Shown piece after piece: positions 1-6,182 of a stretch of DNA of 9,576 nucleotides (positions within the stretch are counted from its first letter, which is position 1; each line of letters starts with the position of its first letter). Position numbers and translations under genes: made by a program. The DNA is from Bacillota bacterium (GTDB taxonomy: Bacteria > Bacillota > Sulfobacillia > Symbiobacteriales > ZC4RG38): NCBI GenBank assembly GCA_003242505.1, contig QGUP01000051.1, forward strand, positions 1 to 9,576, given 5' to 3'. The notes below the pieces were generated by a model. The model worked only from the letters and a program-made list of their open reading frames with translations, did no database searches and was not told where the DNA came from.

Positions 1-1
1 G

Positions 2-784
2 GACCAGATCCTCCCCGGCACCGACCCGGACCTGGTGAACGTCCTGATGCGCAAGCTCCGGCGGCTGGGGGTGACGGTCCACACCCGGGCGAGGGCCCGG
101 GGCCTCGTGGAGGAGGGGGGCCGGACAGTGCTCCAGGTGGAGGCCTCAGACGGCCAGGTCCTCTCCCTGCCCGCGGACAAGGTGCTGGTCTCCGTCGGCC
201 GCAAGCCCAACACCGAGGGGCTGAACCTGGCGGCCGCGGGGGTGGAGCTCGACGACCGGGGCTTCATCAAGACCGATGAGCAGTGCCGGACGAACGTCCC
301 CCACATCTTCGCCATCGGCGATGTGGCCGGGGGGATGCTGCTGGCCCACAAGGCCTCCCACGAGGGGCTGGTGGCCGCGGAGGCCATCGCGGGCAAGCCC
401 GCGGCCAAGGACTGGGTGAGCGTCCCGGCGGTGGTCTTCACCGACCCGGAGATCGCCTACGTGGGCCTCACGGAGCAGCAGGCCCGGGAGCAGGGGTACG
501 AGGTGCAGGTGGGCCGGTTCCAGTTCACCGCCTCCGGCCGGGCCCTCACCCTGGGCGAGACCGACGGGCTGGTGAAGATCGTCGCCGACGCGAAGACCGG
601 CGTCGTCCTGGGGGTCCAGATGGCCGGCCCCGAGGTCTCGGAGATGATCAGCGAGGCCGCCCTGGCCCTGGAGATGGGGGCCCTGGTGGAGGACATCGCC
701 CGGACCATCCACCCGCACCCGACCCTCAGCGAGGGGATCATGGAAGCGGCCCAGGCGATCTTCCACGCCGCCGACCGGAAGTAA
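2..784 (+). CDS. lpdA: Dihydrolipoyl dehydrogenase (E3), C-terminal part, 5' end outside window
   Basis: FAD-dependent enzyme that reoxidises dihydrolipoyl groups of 2-oxoacid dehydrogenase or glycine-cleavage complexes with NAD+, in the cytoplasm. The frame is open from base 2, so the gene is cut by the window edge. The first visible residues, DQILPGTDPDL, are a typical internal E3 stretch, and the GTG at 35 is not a start. The 260 residues seen include SVGRKPNTEGL, the second FAD-contact motif AIGDVAGGMLLAHKASHEG (about residues 104-122), the dimerisation domain beginning near VPAVVFTDPEIAYVGL, and the active-site HPHPTLSE with its His-Glu pair close to the C terminus. About 200 N-terminal residues (FAD GxGxxG and the redox CxxxxC) are missing compared with the usual ~470. 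A GC-rich hairpin follows the stop. Other pyridine-nucleotide disulfide oxidoreductases lack the HPHPTLSE ending, so the call is secure. Confidence 0.95.
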   Translation, partial: DQILPGTDPDLVNVLMRKLRRLGVTVHTRARARGLVEEGGRTVLQVEASDGQVLSLPADKVLVSVGRKPNTEGLNLAAAGVELDDRGFIKTDEQCRTNVPHIFAIGDVAGGMLLAHKASHEGLVAAEAIAGKPAAKDWVSVPAVVFTDPEIAYVGLTEQQAREQGYEVQVGRFQFTASGRALTLGETDGLVKIVADAKTGVVLGVQMAGPEVSEMISEAALALEMGALVEDIARTIHPHPTLSEGIMEAAQAIFHAADRK

Positions 785-788
785 GCCG

Positions 789-809
789 GGCCGGCGGCGC
801 TCGCCGGCC
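789..809 (+). terminator. GC hairpin after lpdA
   Basis: GGCCGGCG (789-796) pairs perfectly with CGCCGGCC (802-809) over a 5-nt loop, 4 nt after the lpdA stop. Only two T residues follow, so it may be a U-poor terminator or a 3'-end stabilising hairpin. Confidence 0.35.
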
Positions 810-849
810 GTTCCCTGGCAGCAGGCGGTTGGCGGTGGGGGTGGTTCCG

Positions 850-2256
850 TTGCACGGGTTGTCCTTTGACCAGATCCCGGAGGGCGTCCGCCAGGTCCTG
901 AGGGGCCTGGCGGATTTTGAAGCCTACCTGGTGGGCGGGTGCGTGCGGGACGCCCTCCTGGGCCGCCCGCCCAAAGACTGGGACGTGGTCACGTCAGCCC
1001 GACCGGAGGAGGTGATGGACCGCTTCGACGCGGTCATCCCGGTCGGGCTCCGCTTTGGGACCGTCACGGTCCTGGCCGGGGACCTGCCGGTGGAGGTCAC
1101 CACCTTCCGCCGGGGCGGGGAGCCGGTGGCCCGGCCCCAGGCTGCGGCGGTTTCTCCGGGCCTCCTCGCCGACCTTTCCGGCCGGGACTTCACCGTGAAC
1201 GCCATGGCCTGGTCTCCGGCCGCGGGCCTTGTGGATCCCTTCGGCGGGCGCGCCGACCTGGAGCGGCGGATCCTGCGGGCGGTGGGGGATCCCGTTGCCC
1301 GTTTCCGCGAGGACCCCCTCCGGATGCTGCGGGCTATCCGGTTCGCCGCGACCCTGGGGTTTGCCATCCACCCGGACACCTGGGCGGCGATCCGCTCCTG
1401 TGCCGCCTGGATCGCCCGGGTGGCCGTGGAGCGGGTCCGGGACGAACTGAACCGGATCCTCCTCTCCGACCGGCCGGCCCAGGGGATGACGCTGCTGGCG
1501 GAATCGGGCCTCCTGCGGCTCATCCTCCCCGAACTGGAGGCCTGCCGGGGGTTTGACCAGCGGAACCCGCACCACCACCGGGACGTCTTCGGCCACACCC
1601 TGGAAGTGCTGGACCAGGTGCCGGCGGCCCTCCACCTGCGCCTCGCCGCCCTGCTCCACGACGTCGGGAAGCCCCACACCTTCACCCTGGACGAGCAGGG
1701 CGTGGGCCACTTCTACGGCCACGAGAAGAAGGGCGCTGAACTCACCGCCGCCATCCTCCGGCGCCTGCGCTACAGCCGGGAGCTGGTGGCCAGGGTGGCG
1801 CACCTCGTCCGGCACCACATGGTGCCCCTCCAGATGGGGCCCCGGGGGAGGCGGCGGTGGGTGGCCCGGGTGGGCGCCGAGCACGTGGAGGACCTTCTCG
1901 CGCTCCGCCGGGCTGACCTGGGCGGCCGGGTCAGGGACGATGAACTGGCGAGCCTGGAGGCGCTTCGGCAGACCCTGCAGGAGATGCAGCAGGCCGGGGT
2001 CGCGAACCCCGCCGCGGCCCTGGCGGTGAGCGGCCGGGACGTCATGGAGGCCCTCGGGATCGGGCCCGGGCCGCAGGTCGGCAAGGTCCTGCGGCGCCTC
2101 CGGGAGATTATCGCGGAGGATCCGTCCCTCAACCGGCGGGAGGTGCTTCTGTCCCTGGTTCGGGAAATCGCCAGGGGCGAGGTGGCCCAGGAGGAGGGGG
2201 CCCAGGGGGAGATGGCCCAGGGAGAGAAGGCCAGAGGGGAGGCGGCCCAGGGGTAG
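850..2256 (+). CDS. cca: CCA tRNA nucleotidyltransferase / poly(A) polymerase family protein with HD domain
   Basis: Adds or repairs the 3'-CCA end of tRNA. The class II nucleotidyltransferase head shows VGGCVRD (residues ~28-34), the metal-binding DWD (43-45), RDFTVNA (~112-118), DPFGG, and EDPLR (~154-158), the EDxxR nucleotide-template motif. An HD-type domain follows: H249, H270-D271 in LLHDVGK, H291 in YGHEKKG, and the LVRHHM helix. Near the C terminus, LGIGPGPQVGKVLRRL is the usual CCA-enzyme tail motif. Start choice is uncertain: the frame is open far upstream, but similarity begins near DFEAYLVGG. TTG 850 sits 5 nt after a GGGGGTGG-like site; GTG 841 and TTG 859 are alternatives. The protein is about 468 aa. 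Its last ~26 residues are a low-complexity GE-x-AQ repeat that looks like an added tail. Without partner enzymes in view, pure A-adding or CC-adding activity cannot be excluded. Confidence 0.9.
   Translation: MHGLSFDQIPEGVRQVLRGLADFEAYLVGGCVRDALLGRPPKDWDVVTSARPEEVMDRFDAVIPVGLRFGTVTVLAGDLPVEVTTFRRGGEPVARPQAAAVSPGLLADLSGRDFTVNAMAWSPAAGLVDPFGGRADLERRILRAVGDPVARFREDPLRMLRAIRFAATLGFAIHPDTWAAIRSCAAWIARVAVERVRDELNRILLSDRPAQGMTLLAESGLLRLILPELEACRGFDQRNPHHHRDVFGHTLEVLDQVPAALHLRLAALLHDVGKPHTFTLDEQGVGHFYGHEKKGAELTAAILRRLRYSRELVARVAHLVRHHMVPLQMGPRGRRRWVARVGAEHVEDLLALRRADLGGRVRDDELASLEALRQTLQEMQQAGVANPAAALAVSGRDVMEALGIGPGPQVGKVLRRLREIIAEDPSLNRREVLLSLVREIARGEVAQEEGAQGEMAQGEKARGEAAQG
2176..2250 (+). repeat. 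15-nt coding tandem repeat (5 units) at cca 3' end
   Basis: Five consecutive 15-nt units (2176, 2191, 2206, 2221, 2236) resembling ggcgaggtggcccag encode pentapeptides GEVAQ, EEGAQ, GEMAQ, GEKAR and GEAAQ, followed by Gly-stop. The preceding codons (REIAR) look like the native helix from which the unit arose. Units differ at several bases, so the array is not brand new. Confidence 0.8.
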
Positions 2257-2277
2257 CGCAGGCTGCTGCCGGGGCCG

Positions 2278-2313
2278 GTGGCCGCCCGGGGTTCTACCCT
2301 GGCCCGGGGCCAC
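2278..2313 (+). terminator. Imperfect GC hairpin between cca and GDT1 gene
   Basis: GTGGC plus CCCGGG (2278-2290, with a 2-nt bulge) pairs with CCCGGGGCCAC (2303-2313). It lies 22 nt after the cca stop and has no T-tract. It may terminate or attenuate transcription, or be incidental in GC-rich DNA. Confidence 0.25.
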
Positions 2314-2358
2314 ATAGCCTTTACCGCTGCAGGAATACCGCCGGCGGGAGGACGCCCT

Positions 2359-2631
2359 GTGGACCTGAAGGCCGCGCTGGTGACCTTTGCCATTGTCTTC
2401 CTGGCAGAGGTGGGGGACAAGACCCAGTTGGCAACCATGGTGGTGGCCGCCAACTCCCAGTCCCCCTGGATGGTCTTCCTCGGAGCCGCTGTGGCCCTGG
2501 TGCTCTCCGCGCTCCTGGGGGTTCTCCTGGGCGAGACCATCACCCGGCTCCTGCCCCTGCACCTCCTGCGGACCGGGGCCGGCCTGGCCTTTGTCCTGCT
2601 GGGGCTCCTGATGCTGACGAGCAAGGGTTGA
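2359..2631 (+). CDS. Half-size GDT1/TMEM165 (UPF0016) family membrane transporter
   Basis: A 90-residue integral membrane protein. The family signature E-x-G-D-K/R-T/S is present as EVGDKTQLATM (residues 17-27) inside the first hydrophobic segment. Two more segments follow, WMVFLGAAVALVLSALLGVLL and the LLRTGAGLAFVLLGLLML region. GDT1/TMEM165 proteins exchange Mn2+ and/or Ca2+ for protons. Full-length members carry two copies of the motif in ~190-200 residues; this one has a single repeat, so it probably works as a homodimer or with a partner encoded elsewhere (inference). GTG 2359 is chosen because GGGAGGA lies 7-8 nt upstream and the hydrophobic region begins right after it; the open frame upstream (from 2278) is not membrane-like. 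The ion specificity cannot be read from the sequence. Confidence 0.88.
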   Translation: MDLKAALVTFAIVFLAEVGDKTQLATMVVAANSQSPWMVFLGAAVALVLSALLGVLLGETITRLLPLHLLRTGAGLAFVLLGLLMLTSKG

Positions 2632-2691
2632 GGTCAGCGCTCTCCGGCCGGCGGGCCGTCACCAGGGTCTCACGCCACCCGGGTTTCCGTC

Positions 2692-2718
2692 GCGGCCGTT
2701 CCGTTCCGGAACGGCCGC
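2692..2718. terminator. Perfect 12-bp hairpin, no T-tract
   Basis: GCGGCCGTTCCG (2692-2703) and CGGAACGGCCGC (2707-2718) are exact reverse complements with a TTC loop. The hairpin lies 60 nt after the GDT1 stop and about 105 nt before the next gene. The following bases (TCCTCGCGCG) contain no T-run in either direction. It may be a U-less terminator or a symmetric operator. Confidence 0.5.
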
Positions 2719-2823
2719 TCCTCGCGCGTCACGAACCTCCGCCCTGGCCGGGGGAATCTCTTAGTAGGGAAGGCCGCCGCGGCGGCGGACGGCCGGAAGC
2801 TTCTCCCCGGTGAGGCGATGTCG

Positions 2824-3150
2824 ATGGCCCATTCCACCTGCCTGGGGTGCCTTGGTCTGCTTCTGGTCGCCTTCGGCTTCCTCGTGGCCCTCAAGGCCGT
2901 GGTGGCCAGCGGCTTTGTGCTCATGGCCCTGGCCATCGCCTTTGCCGCCGCGCACTGGGCGGGGGTCGCCGGGAAGTGGGCCCTGGTCGTGGCAGTGGTG
3001 CTCTTCCTTCTGGCCACCCCGTATCTCCTGGTCCAGACCCTGGGGGTACTCTTCGGGGTAATCGGCTGGCTGATTGTCCTGGTGGTCAAGCTGGTGCCCC
3101 TGGCCTTCATCGCCCTCGGAGCCTACGTGCTCTTCCGGGCCCTGAAGTGA
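2824..3150 (+). CDS. Small four-helix membrane protein, unknown function
   Basis: I do not recognise this protein. It has about 108 residues, almost entirely hydrophobic, with likely transmembrane spans near residues 6-24, 26-46, 51-70 and 72-103. The only hydrophilic points are short loops (ALK, HWAGVAGKW) and the C-terminal FRALK, so a positive-inside C terminus is likely. Two Cys sit at the N terminus in the first helix (TCLGCLG). ATG 2824 is preferred because GGTGAGG (2809-2815) is 8 nt upstream; for ATG 2818 the spacing would be only 2 nt, which adds MS to the N terminus. It is bounded on both sides by perfect GC hairpins (2692-2718 and 3156-3183), suggesting its own transcription unit. 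No promoter is convincing. Confidence 0.75.
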   Translation: MAHSTCLGCLGLLLVAFGFLVALKAVVASGFVLMALAIAFAAAHWAGVAGKWALVVAVVLFLLATPYLLVQTLGVLFGVIGWLIVLVVKLVPLAFIALGAYVLFRALK

Positions 3151-3155
3151 ACCTC

Positions 3156-3183
3156 GGCCGGGCGGGCCATGGCCCGCCCGGCC
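3156..3183. terminator. Perfect 28-bp palindrome (12-bp stem) after membrane gene
   Basis: GGCCGGGCGGGC (3156-3167), CATG, GCCCGCCCGGCC (3172-3183) form an exact palindrome beginning 5 nt after the stop. No T-tract follows (CGCTTCCGCC). It is probably a terminator or 3'-end hairpin for the gene ending at 3150. Confidence 0.6.
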
Positions 3184-3276
3184 CGCTTCCGCCGGACCCG
3201 ATGCCGGAGGGACCGGTTGGTTGACCGCCCCTGCCGCCAGCGCGACAATGGAAGGGACGCTAGGAGGGGATTCGCT

Positions 3277-3792
3277 GTGGAACGCGACCGGCTCCAGGGC
3301 CTCCACTGGGAGTGCTTTGTCTGTGGCCCGGAGAACCCCCGGGGGCTCCGGCTGAACATCCGCCTGGTCGGCGACCAGGTAGAGACCGAGTTCATCCCCA
3401 CCGCCGACCTCCAGGGCCCGCCGGGCGTGGTCCACAGCGGCATCGTCGCCGGGGTCCTGGACGAGGTCATGAGCCAGCTCATCTATGCCCGGCTGGTCCC
3501 CGCGGTCACCCGGAAGATCGAGGTGACCTACCGGCGGCCGATGCGGGTGGGCGTGCCGTACCGGATCACCGCGACCATCGCCGGCGAGAACAGCCGGATC
3601 GTCGCGGCCCGGGCGGAGGCCCGGGACCCCGCGGGCGTGCAGGTGGCCCGGGCCCGGGGGATCTTCGCTCCCCTGGACGAGGAGCGGGCGGCCCGGTTCC
3701 TTGGCCAGGAGGAGGGGATTTCCGCGGGCGCCGGGGGAGCCTCCCGGAGTGGCGAGACGGCCGCCGGGGACGGGGGCGCGGCCGAAGGCTGA
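3277..3792 (+). CDS. PaaI-type hotdog-fold thioesterase (4HBT superfamily)
   Basis: Probable acyl-CoA thioesterase of the hotdog fold, cytoplasmic, likely a dimer or tetramer. The N terminus has the CFVCGPENPRGL signature (residues 13-24) common to this subfamily. The catalytic-region pattern VVHSGIVAGVLDEVMS (about 52-66) supplies H53 and D62-E63 at the positions of the HGG...D/E motif. The strands KIEVTYRRPMRVG and the YRITATI and ARAEARD segments follow as expected. GTG 3277 is chosen because AGGAGGGG (3262-3269) lies 7 nt upstream. The upstream in-frame ATG 3169 falls inside the 28-bp palindrome, has no RBS and would add Arg-rich non-family sequence. The family core ends near GIFAPL; the last ~40 residues are Gly/Ala/Glu-rich and run into a tandem duplication that includes the stop. 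The substrate is unknown. Confidence 0.85.
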   Translation: MERDRLQGLHWECFVCGPENPRGLRLNIRLVGDQVETEFIPTADLQGPPGVVHSGIVAGVLDEVMSQLIYARLVPAVTRKIEVTYRRPMRVGVPYRITATIAGENSRIVAARAEARDPAGVQVARARGIFAPLDEERAARFLGQEEGISAGAGGASRSGETAAGDGGAAEG

Positions 3793-3823
3793 GGCTCGTG
3801 CGCGGCCGAGGGCTGAGGCCGGG
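3776..3823 (+). repeat. 24-nt tandem duplication across thioesterase stop codon
   Basis: Two copies (3776-3799 and 3800-3823) share gcgcggccgaaggctgaggc-like sequence with a few differences, and a third partial copy begins at 3824. The TGA stop (3790-3792) is inside copy 1, and a TGA recurs at the same position of copy 2. Confidence 0.75.
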
Positions 3824-3867
3824 GCGCGGCGGCGCGCCGGTCCCAGGGCGCTTCTCGGAGGGAGAGA

Positions 3868-4338
3868 GTGCGGCTGGAGATTGACTCTCACAGGCGCTGG
3901 TTGCCATACCTGCTCATCGGCCTGGGCCTCTGGTGGCTGGTGGAGGTGCTGTGGCGCCCGGGGCCCTGGTTCGGGGCCGGGGCGCTGGGCCTTCTCGCCG
4001 CTACCCTGGCTGGCGCGTACCGGTGGCGGGAGCGCCGGTGGGAGTACCTGACCGGGGCCTGGCTCCTGGGGGCCTGGGCGGCTTACATCCTGCTGGACGG
4101 GTATCTGCCCGGGGGCCTGCCCTTCGCTTTCTTTTTTGCCTTTCTGGGCCTGGGGTTCCTGGGGGTCTACGCCACCGGCACCCGGCCGGCCATGTGGCCC
4201 CTGATCCCCGGCGCCTTTCTCCTGGGCCTGGCCACCTTCCTGTGGGTGCTCACCCTGGGGGTGCAACTCGCCCCGTACCTCCTGCCCTTCCTGCTGGTGG
4301 CCGCGGGGTTCTGGCTCCTCCGCCGGGGCGCCGGATAG
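3868..4338 (+). CDS. Six-helix integral membrane protein, unknown function
   Basis: I do not recognise this protein. It has 156 residues with likely transmembrane spans at about 11-29, 33-51, 60-79, 82-102, 110-131 and 133-152. There is a charged cytoplasmic-type loop RWRERRWE (52-59) and an Arg-rich C-terminal LLRRGAG. Trp and aromatic residues cluster at helix ends, and DGYLPGG lies between helices 3 and 4. GTG 3868 has GGAGG (3857-3861) 6 nt upstream. It lies 75 nt after the thioesterase stop with no strong hairpin between, so co-transcription with the thioesterase is possible. Its 3' end faces the convergent L,D-transpeptidase. There is no recognisable motif, Cys pair or signal peptide. 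Confidence 0.78.
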   Translation: MRLEIDSHRRWLPYLLIGLGLWWLVEVLWRPGPWFGAGALGLLAATLAGAYRWRERRWEYLTGAWLLGAWAAYILLDGYLPGGLPFAFFFAFLGLGFLGVYATGTRPAMWPLIPGAFLLGLATFLWVLTLGVQLAPYLLPFLLVAAGFWLLRRGAG

Positions 4339-4367
4339 GCGCCGGGGCCCGCGGCAGCGGGCAGAGG

Positions 4368-4394
4368 CCTGGGCCGCCGGGGGCCTGGCCCAGG
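4368..4394. terminator. GC hairpin in convergent intergenic region
   Basis: CCTGGGCC (4368-4375) pairs with GGCCCAGG (4387-4394) around an 11-nt loop, between the convergent genes ending at 4338 (+) and 4466 (-). A smaller CCCGC/GCGGG hairpin precedes it. Neither side has a T-run. It could serve as a bidirectional terminator. Confidence 0.35.
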
Positions 4395-4405
4395 GGAGGA
4401 GGCCC

Positions 4406-4481
4406 GACTCAGGGCAGGAGCCCCAACTCGGGGCAGGAGCCCCAGTTCAGGGCAGGAGCCCCAGTTCAGGGCAGGAGCCCC
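4406..4481 (-). repeat. Four 19-nt tandem repeats spanning the L,D-transpeptidase stop
   Basis: Units at 4406, 4425, 4444 and 4463 read approximately agttcagggcaggagcccc; the last two are identical and the first two diverge progressively. On the minus strand the unit encodes the final GLLP and stop of the transpeptidase, so the array repeats its C-terminal codons and stop downstream. Each unit contains the mini-hairpin GGGC-AGGA-GCCC. Confidence 0.9.
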
Positions 4482-5302
4482 AGGATGCGGTAGACCCGCT
4501 CGTCCACGGTGCCGGTGACGGGCAGCCGGTGCTCCCGCTGCAGCCGGCGCACCGCCTCTTCGGTGCCGGGGCCGTACCGGCCGTCCAGGGGGCCGTTGTA
4601 GAAGCCCTTCTCCCGGAGCCGCTTCTGAACGGCGAGGACGTCTGCCCCCGTGTGACCGGGGACCAGCCGGCGGCCAGGGCGCACCGGCTGGCCGATGATC
4701 CAGACCGGCGTCCCCAGGGGCACCCACTCGTACAGCTCCTCGATGTCCCGGTTCCGCATCCGGATGCAGCCGCCGCTGGCCCGGGAGCCGATGCTCCCGG
4801 GCTTATTGGTGCCGTGGATGCCGTAGATGCCCCAGGGGACGTTGAGCCCCAGCCACCGAGTGCCAAAGCCCTTCCCCCACCCCTTGTCCTTTCGGACCAC
4901 CTGCCAGAGGCCCTGGGGGGAGGGGGTGTTGCTTTTTCCAACGGCGACGGGCCAGGTCCGGTGGGGAAAGCCGTTGACCAGAAGGGTCAGTTGCCGCCGG
5001 GCGGTGTCCACCACCAGGGCGACCCGCCCCTTTGCCGCCGGCACGTAGGGGGCGTGGGGCAGCGGCGCCGGCGGCTCCGCCGCGAAGGGCAGCTCCGGAT
5101 CGCTGGCGGGGCCGCCGGGCCCCGGGTCTCCGGCCGGGGCCTGGGACCCCGGGCCCCCCGGATCCGGAGGAGGCTGGCAGGCCGGGTGGGGCTCCCTACC
5201 GGGGGCCGCGAGGGGCCGGACAGCCGGCAACAGCAGGCTGGCTGCCGCCAGGACGGCCAGCAGCGCAGCCCATCCGATCCACCTCTTGCTCCGCCGGAAC
5301 AC
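4466..5302 (-). CDS. Secreted L,D-transpeptidase (YkuD) with C-terminal peptidoglycan-binding domain
   Basis: A wall enzyme expected to form 3-3 peptide cross-links or attach groups to peptidoglycan outside the membrane. The 278 residues comprise a basic N terminus and hydrophobic signal or anchor (about 7-30), then a Pro/Gly-rich linker (~33-90). The YkuD domain (~92-204) contains YGIHGTNKPGSIG (H163) and SRASGGCIRM (S176, nucleophile C179, R181). A PG_binding_1 domain (~218-274, ADVLAVQKRLREKGFYNGPL, then YGPGTEEAVRRLQ) follows. The motif is SGGC rather than the classic SHGC, a variation I believe is common in Bacillota. The GTG start has AGGAGGTG (minus strand, 5311-5318) 8 nt upstream. 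The last codons lie in a 19-nt tandem array. It converges with the membrane gene ending at 4338. The linked SASP-like ORF and spore-former context allow a cortex or spore-wall role, but that is inference. Confidence 0.93.
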   Translation of the reverse strand: MFRRSKRWIGWAALLAVLAAASLLLPAVRPLAAPGREPHPACQPPPDPGGPGSQAPAGDPGPGGPASDPELPFAAEPPAPLPHAPYVPAAKGRVALVVDTARRQLTLLVNGFPHRTWPVAVGKSNTPSPQGLWQVVRKDKGWGKGFGTRWLGLNVPWGIYGIHGTNKPGSIGSRASGGCIRMRNRDIEELYEWVPLGTPVWIIGQPVRPGRRLVPGHTGADVLAVQKRLREKGFYNGPLDGRYGPGTEEAVRRLQREHRLPVTGTVDERVYRILGLLP

Positions 5303-5488
5303 CCCGAGGCCACCTCCTCTGCCGGCGCTGCGGGACCTTCACGCTGCGGGATCTTTGTCGCCCCCGGAGCGCGACTGGGGCTAGTATTCCCCGGGGGCGG
5401 TTCCCGGGGTGGCCGAGGCCCGGAGCTTCCGGCGCTCCGGCATACGGCTCCCCGCGGCTGGGCAACGTAACGCCGGGGGTGATCGACG

Positions 5489-5728
5489 GTGTTCCCTGGA
5501 GGACAAAAGCCTCCGGTGGGGAGGGAACCAGGGGCCGGGGCGGCGCCGGATGCCGCGGGCATCGACCCCGGGGCGCTCCTCGACCGGTTCAGCCAGGAGG
5601 TCGCGGCGGAGATCGGCCTTGATCCCCGGCGGGTGGCCAGCCGGCTGGCATCCCCGGCGACCCGGCGGCTGGAGGACCAGACCCATTCCCGGGCCGGCGG
5701 CCAGACCCGGGGCGAGACCTCCCGCTGA
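5489..5728 (+). CDS. Possible alpha/beta-type small acid-soluble spore protein (SASP)-like protein
   Basis: A 79-residue protein (70 if GTG 5516 is used). The central LLDRFSQEVAAEIGLD (about residues 30-45) resembles the first conserved helix of alpha/beta-type SASPs (LDxFKYEVAxEFG/LG). That helix carries the Glu-containing site cut by the germination protease GPR; here it would be QEVAAEIG. The second SASP motif (NGxVGGEMxRRM) is not clear, with only ASPATRRLEDQ and GGQTRGE faintly comparable. SASPs coat and protect spore DNA. GTG 5489 follows GGGGGTGAT (5475-5483), a near-ideal anti-16S match. Two hairpins follow (5761-5784 and 5792-5818). A sigma-G-like pattern is noted upstream. The call rests on one helix, so a different small protein remains possible; the ORF itself is fairly likely. 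Confidence 0.42.
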   Translation: MFPGGQKPPVGREPGAGAAPDAAGIDPGALLDRFSQEVAAEIGLDPRRVASRLASPATRRLEDQTHSRAGGQTRGETSR

Positions 5729-5760
5729 CGGATACCCACCGCACCCCTGTGACCATCCCA

Positions 5761-5784
5761 CCCGCCCCCACCCGACGGGGCGGG
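5761..5784 (+). terminator. First of two hairpins after SASP-like ORF
   Basis: CCCGCCCC (5761-5768) pairs with GGGGCGGG (5777-5784) with an 8-nt loop, 32 nt after the stop at 5728. It is followed by CAAGACC with no T-tract. Confidence 0.4.
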
Positions 5785-5791
5785 CAAGACC

Positions 5792-5818
5792 GAGCCCCGG
5801 CCTGGAAGGCCGGGGCTC
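5792..5818 (+). terminator. Perfect 11-bp hairpin after SASP-like ORF
   Basis: GAGCCCCGGCC (5792-5802), loop TGGAA, GGCCGGGGCTC (5808-5818). It has typical terminator geometry and a T-poor tail (CTGGTGTCCTTC). It is the second of a tandem hairpin pair. Confidence 0.6.
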
Positions 5819-6182
5819 CTGGTGTCCTTCACTCCGGTTCCCGCCAGCTGCCGCTGGACCCCGGGACCCCAGGGGATGGCCGGAGCCGTTGGGGATCGAC
5901 CTCCGCCGCCGGACGGCGGGGCGGGGAGCGCCGGGCCAACCGGACCGGGTTCCGGTACGCGGTCTCCCCGGCCCGGTTGGGGGCCGGACCTCGGGGAGCC
6001 GGCGGCGAGGTTCGGGGGTGGGGCGGCGGCCCCGCTGGCTCCGGCGGGGCAGGGAGAAAGGGGTCCAGTTCGGCCACGGCCGGTCCCCTCCTTGTCATGG
6101 GTGCGGCATTCTGTAGTCGGTGGTGCGGCTTTCTGTAGCCTAGGCTGTGCCGCCGGCGGCCCTTTTACGTTGCCAGATCCTT
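5819..6182. other. Gene-free, hairpin-rich stretch
   Basis: No reading frame here shows a recognisable protein, a ribosome binding site with a sensible start, or biased composition. The open frames on both strands are low-complexity Pro/Gly/Arg products of GC-rich DNA. Visible structure includes CCGGCCC/GGGCCGG (7 bp, near 5967-5987), GCCCCGC/GCGGGGC (7 bp, near 6030-6052), CCGCCG/CGGCGG near 5910, and a 19-nt imperfect direct repeat at 6100-6140. It could be decayed sequence or an unidentified structured RNA. I recognise no RNase P, SRP, tmRNA or 6S hallmark. Confidence 0.5.
6100..6140. repeat. Imperfect direct repeat, 22-nt spacing
   Basis: ggtgcggcattctgtagtc (6100-6118) and ggtgcggctttctgtagcc (6122-6140) match at 17 of 19 bases. 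Function unknown; they could be paired protein-binding sites or a remnant. Confidence 0.7.

Noticed and set aside
283..849. Upstream extension of the cca frame to 283
   Set aside because: It overlaps the lpdA coding region in another frame, has low-complexity Gly/Arg composition, and family similarity only begins after about 910.
2257..2358. yybP-ykoY manganese riboswitch upstream of the GDT1 gene
   Set aside because: The characteristic conserved loops are not visible; only an imperfect GC hairpin is present.
4406..4481. CRISPR array
   Set aside because: 19-nt units are directly abutted with no spacers, vary in sequence, overlap a coding end, and no cas genes are present. The same applies to 8854-8935.
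4466..5302. Lipoprotein status of the L,D-transpeptidase (Cys at residue ~42)
   Set aside because: The Cys lies in a Pro-rich linker (HPACQPPP), not directly after the hydrophobic segment in a lipobox.
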